From positions 1-39,893 of the forward strand of contig USGG01000010.1 in assembly GCA_900554215.1 (NCBI GenBank): a stretch of DNA of 39,893 nt, in the 5' to 3' direction. Both the position numbers and the translations under genes were made by a program. This stretch comes from an uncultured Megasphaera sp. (GTDB lineage: Bacteria; Bacillota; Negativicutes; Veillonellales; Megasphaeraceae). Below the pieces are notes generated by a model. It did no database searches. It saw only the letters and a list, made by a program, of their open reading frames with translations, and had not been told where the DNA came from. How positions within the stretch are numbered: the stretch's first letter is position 1; every line of letters begins with the position of its first letter. Below, piece after piece: positions 24,165 to 32,501 of this stretch.

Positions 24165-24323
24165 TTAATGTCCGCAAGAATGCGATCCTACACGATTAGA
24201 TATCGTATGACTGCCTTCGCCATCCTGCTGTTCGTGCAGTGCACAATATACGTTAATTACGTACATGCCGATAACTAACACAACTGCACTTAAGCTTAAA
24301 TAATCAGAAAAAAGAGTAGACAT
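24165..24323 (-). CDS. Small membrane protein with His/Cys-rich tail, unknown function
   Basis: A 52-residue protein I do not recognise. Residues about 6-28 (YLSLSAVVLVIGMYVINVYC) make one hydrophobic membrane helix. The rest is a polar tail with several His and ends in SHSCGH. ATG 24323 is chosen because GGAG lies 8 bases upstream; an ATG at 24332 is too close to that site. The gene has a near-consensus promoter (24391-24418) and a strong terminator (24081-24152), so it is a complete transcription unit. The tail, with three His and one Cys in its last 12 residues or so, could bind a metal, but that is inference. It sits between the Crp/Fnr gene and purL, and belongs clearly to neither. Confidence 0.75.
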   Translation of the reverse strand: MSTLFSDYLSLSAVVLVIGMYVINVYCALHEQQDGEGSHTISNRVGSHSCGH

Positions 24324-24390
24324 TAAATTCATCTCCATTATCAAAAATTAAACAATCTTTTTTCCACTTAGAGCATTGCGCCCAAGCATT

Positions 24391-24418
24391 ATTCTATCTG
24401 ATTTTTTTAGTCTGTCAA
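24391..24418 (-). promoter_or_regulatory. Promoter of the small membrane protein
   Basis: On the minus strand TTGACA (24418-24413), a 16-base spacer and TAGAAT (24396-24391) lie about 70 bases before the start codon. The rest of 24324-24519 is AT-rich with no gene. Confidence 0.82.
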
Positions 24419-24519
24419 TCCAAAACGCATGATATACCTACATAAATATTGAATAAATATTATTCTTTATTTCTATATAAACACCCTGGCGTTATTTCGC
24501 GACGACTTTTGCGCATACA

Positions 24520-24554
24520 AACCGCCCTGCCTCCGTATCAGAAGCAGGGCGGTT
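24520..24554 (-). terminator. Terminator of purL
   Basis: AACCGCCCTGC pairs with GCAGGGCGGTT around a 13-base loop, 25 bases after the purL stop. The T run on the minus strand is short. Confidence 0.7.
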
Positions 24555-24578
24555 TTCTATATTCCTTAATATTCTGTT

Positions 24579-27500
24579 TTATTTAAAATATGCTACGCCG
24601 GCAGCAAAGATGGGCTGGAGCTTGTTGCCGCTGATGTTTTCGAAGATGTCGTCGGCACTGAACCGTTCCGTATGGGCCATCTTGCCGAGGACGCGGCCGT
24701 CGGGGCTGGTAATGCCTTCGACGGCGAGGACCGACTGGTTCGGGTTGTATTCGCTGTCGTAGGTCGCCTTACCGGACAGGTCGACGTACTGCGTGGCGAT
24801 CTGGCCTTTGGCAGCTAATTCGCGGATTTGTTCCGGCGATGCGACGAAGCGGCCTTCGCCGTGGGAAATCGCGACGGTGTGGACGTCGCCGGCCTTGACG
24901 TTGCTGAACCAGGGGCTCATGACCGACACGACCTTGGTGTCGACCATGCGGGACAGGTGACGGCCAATGGTGTTGTACGTCAGCGTCGGGCTGTCGGCCT
25001 TCAAGGGCTGTACGTGGCCGTAAGGCAGAAGGCCTAGCTTAATGAGGGCCTGGAAGCCGTTGCAGATGCCGAGAGCTAAGCCGTCGCGCTGATACAGGAG
25101 CGATTCGAGGGCTTCCGTAAGAGCAGGGTTTCGGAACAGGGTCGCAATGAATTTGCCCGAGCCTTCCGGTTCGTCGCCGGCGCTGAAGCCGCCGGGGAAC
25201 ATGATGATCTGGGCCTGGGCGATGCGCTTGGCCATTTCGTCGATCGATTCGGCCAAGTCCTGCGCCGTGTTGTTGCGCAGGACCATGACATCTGCTACTG
25301 CGCCGGCCCGTTCAAAGGCTTCGGCCGAGTCGTATTCGCAGTTCGTGCCCGGGCATACGGGGATGAAGACGCGGGGCTTGCCGAAGGATTCACTGCGGCG
25401 CGGGCCGTAGGTCGTGAACAGGGGCAGCTCGGCATCGCCTTCGCCGCTTTCGCTCTTGATGGGGAATACGCCGTTCAGCGGTTCTTCCCAGGCTTTCTGC
25501 AAGTCGGCTAAGGCAATCTTCACATCACCGATTTCCATGAGGCCGTTGCCGCGGGTCAGGCCGACGCGGTATACGTTGTCTCGACGAACCCATTCGACAG
25601 CGTTATCCGTATTAGTTTCGACAATAATAGCACCATAGCGGAGATTGAAAAGCTCCTGGACGCTGAAGGAATTGTCAACTTCTACGCCAAGGCCGTTGCC
25701 AAAGGCCATCTGGGCGATAGCCGCGGCGACGCCGCCCTGTCCGACGGCATGCATCGCCTTAACCTTGCCGGCGACTACGGCTTCGTGGAGGAAGTCGCAG
25801 TTCGCCTTGAAGGCGTCGAAATCGGGCATGCCTTCGCCGTCGCGAGGCAGGTCGAAGAGGAGCACGGCGTTGCCGGGCTGTTTAAATTCAGGAGAAATGA
25901 TATTCTTCGTATGTTCGGGAACGATGGCAAAGGATACGAGGGTCGGCGGAACCGTCAGGTTTTCAAAGGTGCCGCTCATGCTGTCCTTGCCGCCGATGGC
26001 CGCAACGCCCATTTCCTTCTGGGCGATATAGGCACCGAGAAGGGCGCTGACAGGCTGACCCCAGGCTTTTTCGTTCGTGCCGAGGCTCTGGAAGAATTCC
26101 TGCATGGTCAAATAAACCTTCTTGCGGTCGCCGCCGAGAGCTACGAGCTTGGCGATGGACTGGACGACAGCGTAGAGCGCGCCGTGGAAGGGGCTCCAAA
26201 TCGCCAGGTCGGGGTCGTAGCCGTGGGTGAAGATGCTGGCCGTCGTCGTCTTGCCGTTCATGACGGGGATCTTGGCGACCATGCCTTCAACGGGCGTCTT
26301 CTGGTATTTGCCGCCGAAAGGCATGAGGACCGTACGGGCGCCGATAGTGCTGTCGAACCGTTCGGCAAGGCCCTGTTCGGAGGCGATATTGAGGGTACCC
26401 ATCGTGTCGAGCCACGTTTGGGCGACGTCCGTCACTTCGGGAACCGTAAAGAAATCTTTGTCTTCCGGAGCCGTGACGAAGGCCTTGCGGCGCTGGGTTA
26501 CGCCGTTCGTATCGAGGAAGGCTCTCGTGATGTTGACGATATTCTGGCCGCGCCAGTGCATGACGAGGCGCTTCGTATCCGTCGCAACGGCGACGATGGT
26601 CGCTTCGAGGTTTTCTTCGGCCGCGTATTTCATGAATTCGTCGACGTGTTCCGGCGCGACGACGACGGCCATGCGTTCCTGCGATTCGGAAATAGCCAGT
26701 TCCGTGCCGTCGAGGCCTTCGTATTTCTTCGGAACCTTGTCGAGGTTGATGTCGAGGCCGTCGGTCAATTCACCGATAGCAACGGAGACGCCGCCGGCAC
26801 CGAAGTCGTTGCAGCGCTTGATGAGGACCGTCACTTCGTGGCGGCGGAAGAGGCGCTGGATTTTCCGTTCTGTCAGGGCGTTGCCCTTCTGGACTTCAGC
26901 TCCGCACGTTTCCAGGGATTCGACAGTATGCTTCTTCGACGAGCCCGTCGCGCCGCCGCAGCCGTCGCGGCCGGTCTTGCCGCCGAGAAGGATGATGATG
27001 TCGCCGGGGACGGGCGCTTCGCGGACGACGTTGCAGCGCGGCGCTGCGCCGAGGACTGCGCCGATTTCCATGCGCTTCGCTACGAAGCCCTGGTTATAAT
27101 ATTCTTTAACTTCGCCCGTCGCCAAGCCGATCTGGTTGCCGTAGGAGCTGTAGCCCTTGGCCGCGCCGGTCGTCAGCGTGCGCTGGGGCAGCTTGCCTTT
27201 GAGCGTATCCTTGACGGCCTGACGGGGATCGCCGGCACCGGTAACGCGCATAGCCTGGTATACGTAGGAGCGGCCGCTCAAGGGATCGCGGATGCAGCCC
27301 CCCAGGCAGGTTGCCGCACCGCCGAAGGGTTCGATTTCCGTCGGATGGTTATGGGTTTCATTTTTAAACAGGAGAAGCCATTCTTCTTCCACGCCGTCGA
27401 CGTCGACAGGGATGATGATGGTGCAGGCATTGATTTCGTCCGATTCGTCGAGATTCTGAAGCTTGCCGGCAGCCTTCAGCTCTTTGACGGCGATGGTCGC

Positions 27501-28322
27501 CATGTCCATGAGGGTCTGGGGCTTCTTGCGGTTCAGGTTTTCCCTCGTCGTCTTGTACGCTTCATAGGCCCGCTGAATCGGCACGGCGAACTTGCCGTCT
27601 TCAAAGGCGACGTCCGTCAGTTCCGTCATAAACGTCGTATGGCGGCAGTGGTCGGACCAGTACGTATCGATGACGCGGATTTCCGTTACCGTCGGATTCC
27701 GCTTTTCTTCTTCGCCGAAATAGGTCTGGCAGAATTTCAAGTCGTCGAAGCTCATGGCAAGGCCCATGTGCGCCGACAATTCCTTCAGCGCGGCGTCGTC
27801 CATCGTCGTAAAGCCTTCGATGACGGCGACGTCCGCCGGCTGTTCCCAAGCCATTTCCAGGGTGTCTACCGGATCGAGGGACGCTTCGCGGGCTTCGACG
27901 GGGTTGATGCAGTAATGCTTGATAGCGGCGACGTCTTCGTCGGACAAGGCTCCCGACAAAACGACGACCCGGGCGGTACGGACGAGGCTGTCGTTCTGCA
28001 TCGTCAGCATCTGCAGGCACTGCATGGCCGAGTCGGCGCGCTGGTCGTACTGACCGGGCAGGTATTCGATAGCCAGCACCGTATCTCCTTCTTTGACAGG
28101 CAGTTCATCGTATACGGCGTCTACCGGGGGCTCGGAGAAAATCATGGTTTTCGCCGCTTCGAAGGCGTCGTCGTCCAGACCGGCCACGTCGTAGCGGTGG
28201 AATATGTTAATATCGGTCAACCCCTTGATAAGCAGGTTTTCCTGTAAATCAGCAAGCATGCGTTTTGCTTCGTCGGCAAATACGCCTTTTTTGGCAACAT
28301 ACAAACGTCGAATAGACTGCAT
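24579..28322 (-). CDS. purL: Phosphoribosylformylglycinamidine synthase, single-chain
   Basis: A 1247-residue FGAM synthase that converts FGAR, glutamine and ATP to FGAM, the fourth step of purine synthesis. The N-terminal PurS-like domain is followed by the FGAM synthetase part with FKNETHNHPTEIEPFGGAAT and VIDTYWSDHCRHTTF. A second AIRS-like half contains GGKDSMSGTFE. The C-terminal glutaminase domain has CPGTNCEYDSA, FPGGFSAGDE, the nucleophile Cys in LGICNGFQALI and the His in AISHGEGRF. This large form is typical of Clostridia and Negativicutes, in place of separate PurS/PurL/PurQ. AGGGAGG lies 7 bases before ATG 28322. It stands alone, divergent from xpt. Confidence 0.97.
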   Translation of the reverse strand: MQSIRRLYVAKKGVFADEAKRMLADLQENLLIKGLTDINIFHRYDVAGLDDDAFEAAKTMIFSEPPVDAVYDELPVKEGDTVLAIEYLPGQYDQRADSAMQCLQMLTMQNDSLVRTARVVVLSGALSDEDVAAIKHYCINPVEAREASLDPVDTLEMAWEQPADVAVIEGFTTMDDAALKELSAHMGLAMSFDDLKFCQTYFGEEEKRNPTVTEIRVIDTYWSDHCRHTTFMTELTDVAFEDGKFAVPIQRAYEAYKTTRENLNRKKPQTLMDMATIAVKELKAAGKLQNLDESDEINACTIIIPVDVDGVEEEWLLLFKNETHNHPTEIEPFGGAATCLGGCIRDPLSGRSYVYQAMRVTGAGDPRQAVKDTLKGKLPQRTLTTGAAKGYSSYGNQIGLATGEVKEYYNQGFVAKRMEIGAVLGAAPRCNVVREAPVPGDIIILLGGKTGRDGCGGATGSSKKHTVESLETCGAEVQKGNALTERKIQRLFRRHEVTVLIKRCNDFGAGGVSVAIGELTDGLDINLDKVPKKYEGLDGTELAISESQERMAVVVAPEHVDEFMKYAAEENLEATIVAVATDTKRLVMHWRGQNIVNITRAFLDTNGVTQRRKAFVTAPEDKDFFTVPEVTDVAQTWLDTMGTLNIASEQGLAERFDSTIGARTVLMPFGGKYQKTPVEGMVAKIPVMNGKTTTASIFTHGYDPDLAIWSPFHGALYAVVQSIAKLVALGGDRKKVYLTMQEFFQSLGTNEKAWGQPVSALLGAYIAQKEMGVAAIGGKDSMSGTFENLTVPPTLVSFAIVPEHTKNIISPEFKQPGNAVLLFDLPRDGEGMPDFDAFKANCDFLHEAVVAGKVKAMHAVGQGGVAAAIAQMAFGNGLGVEVDNSFSVQELFNLRYGAIIVETNTDNAVEWVRRDNVYRVGLTRGNGLMEIGDVKIALADLQKAWEEPLNGVFPIKSESGEGDAELPLFTTYGPRRSESFGKPRVFIPVCPGTNCEYDSAEAFERAGAVADVMVLRNNTAQDLAESIDEMAKRIAQAQIIMFPGGFSAGDEPEGSGKFIATLFRNPALTEALESLLYQRDGLALGICNGFQALIKLGLLPYGHVQPLKADSPTLTYNTIGRHLSRMVDTKVVSVMSPWFSNVKAGDVHTVAISHGEGRFVASPEQIRELAAKGQIATQYVDLSGKATYDSEYNPNQSVLAVEGITSPDGRVLGKMAHTERFSADDIFENISGNKLQPIFAAGVAYFK

Positions 28323-28367
28323 GTCATGACCTCCCTAAAAAGATATACATAATCGAATGCTACCCCT

Positions 28368-28396
28368 AGTATACCTGTTTTATTTCCATAAGTAAA
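28368..28396 (-). promoter_or_regulatory. Promoter of purL
   Basis: On the minus strand TTTACT (28396-28391), a 17-base spacer and TATACT (28373-28368) lie about 45 bases before purL. Confidence 0.65.
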
Positions 28397-28416
28397 TTAG
28401 AAATTCAGCTCTATTA

Positions 28417-28445
28417 TTGACTTGACTGGGGTTTCGTATTAGACT
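28417..28445 (+). promoter_or_regulatory. Promoter of the xpt operon
   Basis: TTGACT (28417-28422), a 17-base spacer and TAGACT (28440-28445) give a start near 28452, leaving a leader of about 55 bases. That is too short for a purine riboswitch. Confidence 0.65.
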
Positions 28446-28456
28446 GTTACTATTCT

Positions 28457-28470
28457 AAACGTGTACGTTT
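28457..28470. promoter_or_regulatory. Candidate operator at the xpt transcription start
   Basis: AAACGT-GT-ACGTTT is a palindrome, extended by T and A on the outside. It sits just after the predicted start of xpt transcription, the usual place of a repressor site. The purL promoter lies 60 bases away on the other strand. Confidence 0.45.
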
Positions 28471-28505
28471 ACATTTGACTTTCATAATTACTAGGAGGGT
28501 TCGTA

Positions 28506-29081
28506 ATGGACGAATTGAAACAGCGCATCCTGCAGGACGGCATCATCATCGACAACCGCATTTTGAAGATAGACAACTTTTTAAATCAGCAAATCGACAC
28601 GACGCTCATCAACCACGTCGGCCAGGAATTTGCCCGTCTATTTCAGGACGTGCCTGTAGACCGCATCGTCACGATCGAATCGTCCGGCATCGCCGTAGCC
28701 TACGCCGTATCGCTGGCCATGAACAACCGGCCCGTCGTCTTTGCCCGCAAGAAGAAATCGCTCCTGACGAGCGGCGAGCAGTACACGGCGTCGATTTACT
28801 CCTATACGAAGGAAGAAGCATATACGGCGTCTATCGGCAAATCCTATCTCCACGCCGGCGAATCCATCCTCATTATCGACGATTTCCTGGCCAGCGGCGC
28901 AGCGGCCGTAGGCCTGGCCGAAATCGCCGCCCAGGCGGGCTGTTCCGTCGCCGGCATCGGCATTGTCGTCGAAAAGACCTTCCAGGGCGGCCGGCAGACC
29001 TTGGAATCCAAAGGCCTGCGCGTCGAATCGCTGGCCCGCATCACCCGCTTTGAAAACAACGCCCCGGTTTTTGCCGATTAA
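28506..29081 (+). CDS. xpt: Xanthine phosphoribosyltransferase
   Basis: A 191-residue type I phosphoribosyltransferase, the usual Xpt length. It starts MDELKQRILQDGIII as in Bacillus Xpt. DRIVTIESSGIAVAYAVSL and VFARKKKSLL are the PRPP/purine neighbourhood. The PRPP loop is SILIIDDFLASGAAA. The C-terminal FENNAPVFA is close to the usual family ending. It makes XMP from xanthine and PRPP in purine salvage. GGAGGG precedes ATG 28506. It begins a three-gene operon with an unknown protein and an MFS permease, divergent from purL. Confidence 0.94.
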   Translation: MDELKQRILQDGIIIDNRILKIDNFLNQQIDTTLINHVGQEFARLFQDVPVDRIVTIESSGIAVAYAVSLAMNNRPVVFARKKKSLLTSGEQYTASIYSYTKEEAYTASIGKSYLHAGESILIIDDFLASGAAAVGLAEIAAQAGCSVAGIGIVVEKTFQGGRQTLESKGLRVESLARITRFENNAPVFAD

Positions 29082-29130
29082 ACTCGCGCCCCCCAAAAGG
29101 GGCCGGCGCCTATAAACAGGAGGAACTGCC

Positions 29131-29742
29131 ATGCGCGCTCAGTTTTTTGACGGCTTCGACTTCGCCGATTTCAAGCTCAGCATCGTCGCCGTCGAACACG
29201 TAGAAGATTTTTTCAATATCGAAGAGTTCGGCCTGCATCCCATCATGTACAACGAAGCGTGCCTGCGGGGCTACACGGCTATCTTCGGCTTTAACGATGA
29301 GAAAATGCTGACCCTCCACAAGCTGCTGACCAACAACAACGGCATGGAACCGCCGGCTATCGACGGCATAAAGCCCGTCCCATTCAACTCGCCGGCAGGA
29401 GACCTGAAGTACGACCTGAATCATGTCATGGACTACTCCGGCTCTATCCTCATCGCAAATGGCTTCATCGACAAGTATTTCGTCCCCTTCGGATTTCAGC
29501 TGCCCCACGCCTTCCGCAAGGTCTACGAGCTGACCTTCCGCCACGGTCTCTTCGTCCGCGTCGAAGACAAATCGGAAGCGGCCCGTATGCTGCGCATCGA
29601 GTACGAAGAGCCGGTAACGGCCAAAAAGAAGATGCAGATGCGCGTCGGTTCGTGGATGCGCAAATCGGAAGAATACGGCTTCGACGACGAAACGATCGCC
29701 CAGTATATGGATCTGAGCTACGATACGAAATATCTCTTTTAA
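29131..29742 (+). CDS. Conserved-looking protein of unknown function
   Basis: A 203-residue soluble protein I do not recognise. It begins MRAQFFDGFDFADFKLSIVAVEHVEDFFNI and ends YMDLSYDTKYLF. There is no signal peptide or membrane segment. Aromatic residues are frequent, and a basic segment (AKKKMQMRVGSWMRKSEE) lies near the C-terminus. AGGAGG before the ATG and GC content like its neighbours show it is a real gene. It lies 49 bases after xpt and 45 before an MFS gene, so it is probably co-transcribed with them and may have a purine-linked role; this is inference only. Confidence 0.8.
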   Translation: MRAQFFDGFDFADFKLSIVAVEHVEDFFNIEEFGLHPIMYNEACLRGYTAIFGFNDEKMLTLHKLLTNNNGMEPPAIDGIKPVPFNSPAGDLKYDLNHVMDYSGSILIANGFIDKYFVPFGFQLPHAFRKVYELTFRHGLFVRVEDKSEAARMLRIEYEEPVTAKKKMQMRVGSWMRKSEEYGFDDETIAQYMDLSYDTKYLF

Positions 29743-29787
29743 AAGCTTCCGTCGTCCCCTGGGGCGTCTTGCAAAGGAGGTCTTGTC

Positions 29788-30996
29788 GTGCGCGACAGAC
29801 TATGGACTAAAGATTTTACCATCGATGTATGCATCAACTTTCTCCTCTATGTCATTATGTACCAGCTCATGCTGTGGTCGACCCAGTTTGCCATCCACAC
29901 CTGGGACGCCACGGTCAGCGAGGCCGGGCTGGCGTCGGGCATCTTCATCATCGGCGCCTTATCGTCCCGCATCGTCACGGGCCACGTCATCGACGCCTTA
30001 GGCCGCAAGAAGGCCCTCCTCGTCGGCACGGGCATTTATATGCTGGGACTTTTATTGTATTTCCCCGTCCATTCGCTGACGGCCTTTCTGGTCATCCGCT
30101 GCCTCCACGGCGCGGCCTACGGCATATCTGCTACGGCGGCCAGCACCATCGTCGGGGCCATCGTCCCGCCGAAGCGGCGCGGCGAAGGCATCGGCTATTA
30201 CGCCCTGGGCAACACGCTGGCTTCGGCAGCCGGCCCCTTCTTAGGCATGACCCTGTGCAGCGGCGGAAACTACTACTTGAACGTATACGTGTGCATCGGC
30301 CTGGCCGTACTGACCTTTGCGTTAGCCGCCGCCATCCATTCGCCGGAGCACGTCTGCACGGCAGCTGACAGGGCAGCTCTCAAATCCCTGCGCTGGGACA
30401 GCTTCATTTCCGTCCAGGCCCTGCCTATTTCCATTATTTCCTTCTTCTGCGGCATCGGCTATTCCACGGTGCTCAGCTTCATCGGTGCCTATGCGAATTC
30501 CCTGAATCTGGCCATTGCCGGCAGCATTTTCTTCTGCACCTATTCGGTCACGTCATTTTTCAGCCGTCCCATTATCGGCCGCTTTCTGGATCACCACGGC
30601 GGCGACGCCGTCATGTATCCGACCTTGCTGATCCTGGCCCTGTGCATGGCTGCTGTCGGGATTGCCGAAAGCAATGCCCTCTTTGCCTTAGGCGGCGTCC
30701 TCCTCGGCCTCAGCTACAGCACCGTTACCTCTTCCGGACAGGCCCTGGCGATCCACGGCGTGCCGGAAGACCATATCGGCCTGGCCACGTCGACCTTTTT
30801 CATCTTCGTCGACCTGGGCGTCGGCGTCGGGCCTTACATGCTGGGAAGCCTCGTACCAGCCTACGGGTTTTCCAGCGTCTACTTCGGAGCTGCCGTCATC
30901 GCCTTGGCGGCTATTCCCCTGTACTACGCCCTCATCGGCCGGACCGGCGTGTTCTCGTACAGGCAGATGGAGCAGATTCGTTCCAAAGAAAGATAA
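29788..30996 (+). CDS. MFS transporter
   Basis: A 402-residue permease with about 12 helices. The motif A region is GHVIDALGRKKALLVGTG, and RCLHGAAYGISATAASTIVGAIVP is the helix 4-5 motif of drug-type and YwoG-like MFS carriers. The C-terminal half has FFSRPIIGRFLDHHGGD. The GTG start at 29788 has AAAGGAGG 8 bases before it. Being third in the xpt operon it might move purines or purine analogues, but its sequence class is that of general efflux pumps. A strong terminator follows. Confidence 0.87.
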   Translation: MRDRLWTKDFTIDVCINFLLYVIMYQLMLWSTQFAIHTWDATVSEAGLASGIFIIGALSSRIVTGHVIDALGRKKALLVGTGIYMLGLLLYFPVHSLTAFLVIRCLHGAAYGISATAASTIVGAIVPPKRRGEGIGYYALGNTLASAAGPFLGMTLCSGGNYYLNVYVCIGLAVLTFALAAAIHSPEHVCTAADRAALKSLRWDSFISVQALPISIISFFCGIGYSTVLSFIGAYANSLNLAIAGSIFFCTYSVTSFFSRPIIGRFLDHHGGDAVMYPTLLILALCMAAVGIAESNALFALGGVLLGLSYSTVTSSGQALAIHGVPEDHIGLATSTFFIFVDLGVGVGPYMLGSLVPAYGFSSVYFGAAVIALAAIPLYYALIGRTGVFSYRQMEQIRSKER

Positions 30997-31015
30997 ATTA
31001 TATTTTAATATACAG

Positions 31016-31061
31016 AAACGCTGCTGCGTCAGGAAAGGCTCTTGGCGCGGCAGCGTTTTTT
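31016..31061 (+). terminator. Terminator of the xpt operon
   Basis: AAACGCTGC (31016-31024) pairs with GCAGCGTTT (31050-31058), with T6 at the end, about 20 bases after the MFS stop codon. Confidence 0.88.
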
Positions 31062-31113
31062 CACGTCTGACATATAGCAGTTATGCAGCCATCTTTCTCC
31101 TCAGGAGTCAGCG

Positions 31114-32301
31114 TCAATGCAGCTCTCCGACAGCCGGCTGGATGGAAATCGTAAGGATATCCGGCATCTGGTGCATGACGGCAATGAGTTCCTTCGCATT
31201 CCAGCGGCGATTGCGGCTTCCGCCTTCGGAAATGTCAGGGTCCAGCGTCGGCTCCGTCCCCATCATGGCCGTGACATAGGCAGCCCATGCCGCAGCGTCC
31301 CTTTCCGTCACAGGCCGTTCTCCGCCTATGACCCACAAGGATACGGCCTCTACAATCTTATCCCTGCTGCCGATCGTAAACAGGCGGCAAGGCTGTCCAT
31401 GCAGCATGATTTCATAGGTCCGGCCGACGAAAAACGTGCGGTCTGCCGACCAATTTTCCCGGCCGCCGCCAAAGAGCCGCGCCGTGTCCTCATCGTTCAT
31501 CCCCAGCAGTCCTGTCAATTCGGACAGGCTGTCGACGGCATAGGGCCTGATGATTTCAAATTCCGGCCGTCCCTCGCTGCCTGGAGCGATTTCATAAGCG
31601 GAAAAGACGACGACGGGGTTGCCCTTTTCATTGATGTAAAAGGGCGTGTCCTCATCTATGCCCGTAAAGGTCCCGTACGAAGCCCCGCCGTTCCAGCGGT
31701 GATCCATCTGCCGCCGGATGCTGACGTCGGCAATAGTCTGATATTCGTCTCCCAAAATATCTTTCAGCGTGATGGTCTTTCCCGTTTGGCAGCCGAAGGT
31801 ATAGTATTTCGCCCGATAGTGGGCACGGCTCCAGTTGTCTGTTCCCATAATTCTCAGGGATAAGTAGTTGTCTGTCTGCGCCAGGATTTCGTACCCGACG
31901 GAAACCGCTATGCCGTGGCCTTTCCATTCCTCTTCGCTGCCGCCGGTCTCCAAAAAGGCCTTACGGTACTGCCGGGCCCAGTCTTCTGCTTCTTCAGCAT
32001 ACTGCTCGCACAAGCGGCGTATGCCGGCGTTTACCTGCTCCTGCCGGGCAGCGGAGACAGAAGGCCCCCAGTGTATTTCAGGAATTTTCACTGAAACAGC
32101 GATCTCCCTGTCCTCCTTCTCATAGGCCAAGGCCGTGACTACCTTCGGCACAGGCAGAAGATCCCCTTCGGCTGCACTGACCGGCAGGACAGCCATACCC
32201 GCCGTCAGGGCAGCTGCCGCAGCGGCTTTCATAAGGCATCCCTGCAGCAAAAAGATGGAACGTCTTCCAAAGCCTCCGTCTTTGTTCCGCATAGATTTCA
32301 T
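31114..32301 (-). CDS. Secreted DUF3298 (RsiV-like) domain protein
   Basis: A 395-residue exported protein. A signal peptide with a positively charged start and the stretch MKAAAAAALTAGMAVLPVSA ends near residue 45. The body shows the DUF3298/RsiV pattern: VSVGYEILAQTDNYLSLRI, then YYTFGCQTGKTITLKDILGDEY, and later NPVVVFSAYEIAPGSEG, where a C-terminal beta strand pair forms. In Bacillus RsiV this domain faces the outside of the cell and binds lysozyme, but here no anti-sigma segment or adjacent sigma-factor gene is seen. AAAGGAGG lies 8 bases before ATG 32301; the frame is open 14 codons further. The gene is monocistronic. A cell-envelope role is likely. Confidence 0.75.
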   Translation of the reverse strand: MKSMRNKDGGFGRRSIFLLQGCLMKAAAAAALTAGMAVLPVSAAEGDLLPVPKVVTALAYEKEDREIAVSVKIPEIHWGPSVSAARQEQVNAGIRRLCEQYAEEAEDWARQYRKAFLETGGSEEEWKGHGIAVSVGYEILAQTDNYLSLRIMGTDNWSRAHYRAKYYTFGCQTGKTITLKDILGDEYQTIADVSIRRQMDHRWNGGASYGTFTGIDEDTPFYINEKGNPVVVFSAYEIAPGSEGRPEFEIIRPYAVDSLSELTGLLGMNDEDTARLFGGGRENWSADRTFFVGRTYEIMLHGQPCRLFTIGSRDKIVEAVSLWVIGGERPVTERDAAAWAAYVTAMMGTEPTLDPDISEGGSRNRRWNAKELIAVMHQMPDILTISIQPAVGELH

Positions 32302-32420
32302 CTCTGTCGCCTCCTTTAAAAATAGTGTCGTTACCTTAAGCATACCCTATTAGTATGTATTTCGTAAATGAGAAAAAGCTGCTATAAAAATGTTTCATAC
32401 TGGCAGGCATGATTCTTTGC

Positions 32421-32476
32421 AAAAAAACTGACCTCCAATCGTTAGATTTTTGGTCTAACATTTGGGGGTCAGTTCA
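32421..32476 (-). terminator. Terminator of pepD, resembling an IS3-family end
   Basis: On the minus strand TGAACTGACCCCCAAATGTT is followed by an inner hairpin (GTTAGA/TCTAAC), then ATTGGAGGTCAGTTT and a T7 run. The outer arms AACTGACC/GGTCAGTT make a terminator for pepD. The TGAACTGACCCCC start also resembles the inverted repeat of IS150-group elements, but no transposase is present. Confidence 0.75.
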
Positions 32477-32501
32477 TGGTACGACAGTTCGATGGCTTCG
32501 T

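Noticed and set aside
25749..28247. An 832-codon open frame on the plus strand opposite purL
   Set aside because: It is antisense to a certain purL gene, has low-complexity Arg/Asp/Phe-rich content typical of the complement of a high-GC gene, and has no ribosome site.
28446..28505. Purine riboswitch before xpt
   Set aside because: The leader is only about 55 bases and lacks the conserved three-way-junction sequence.
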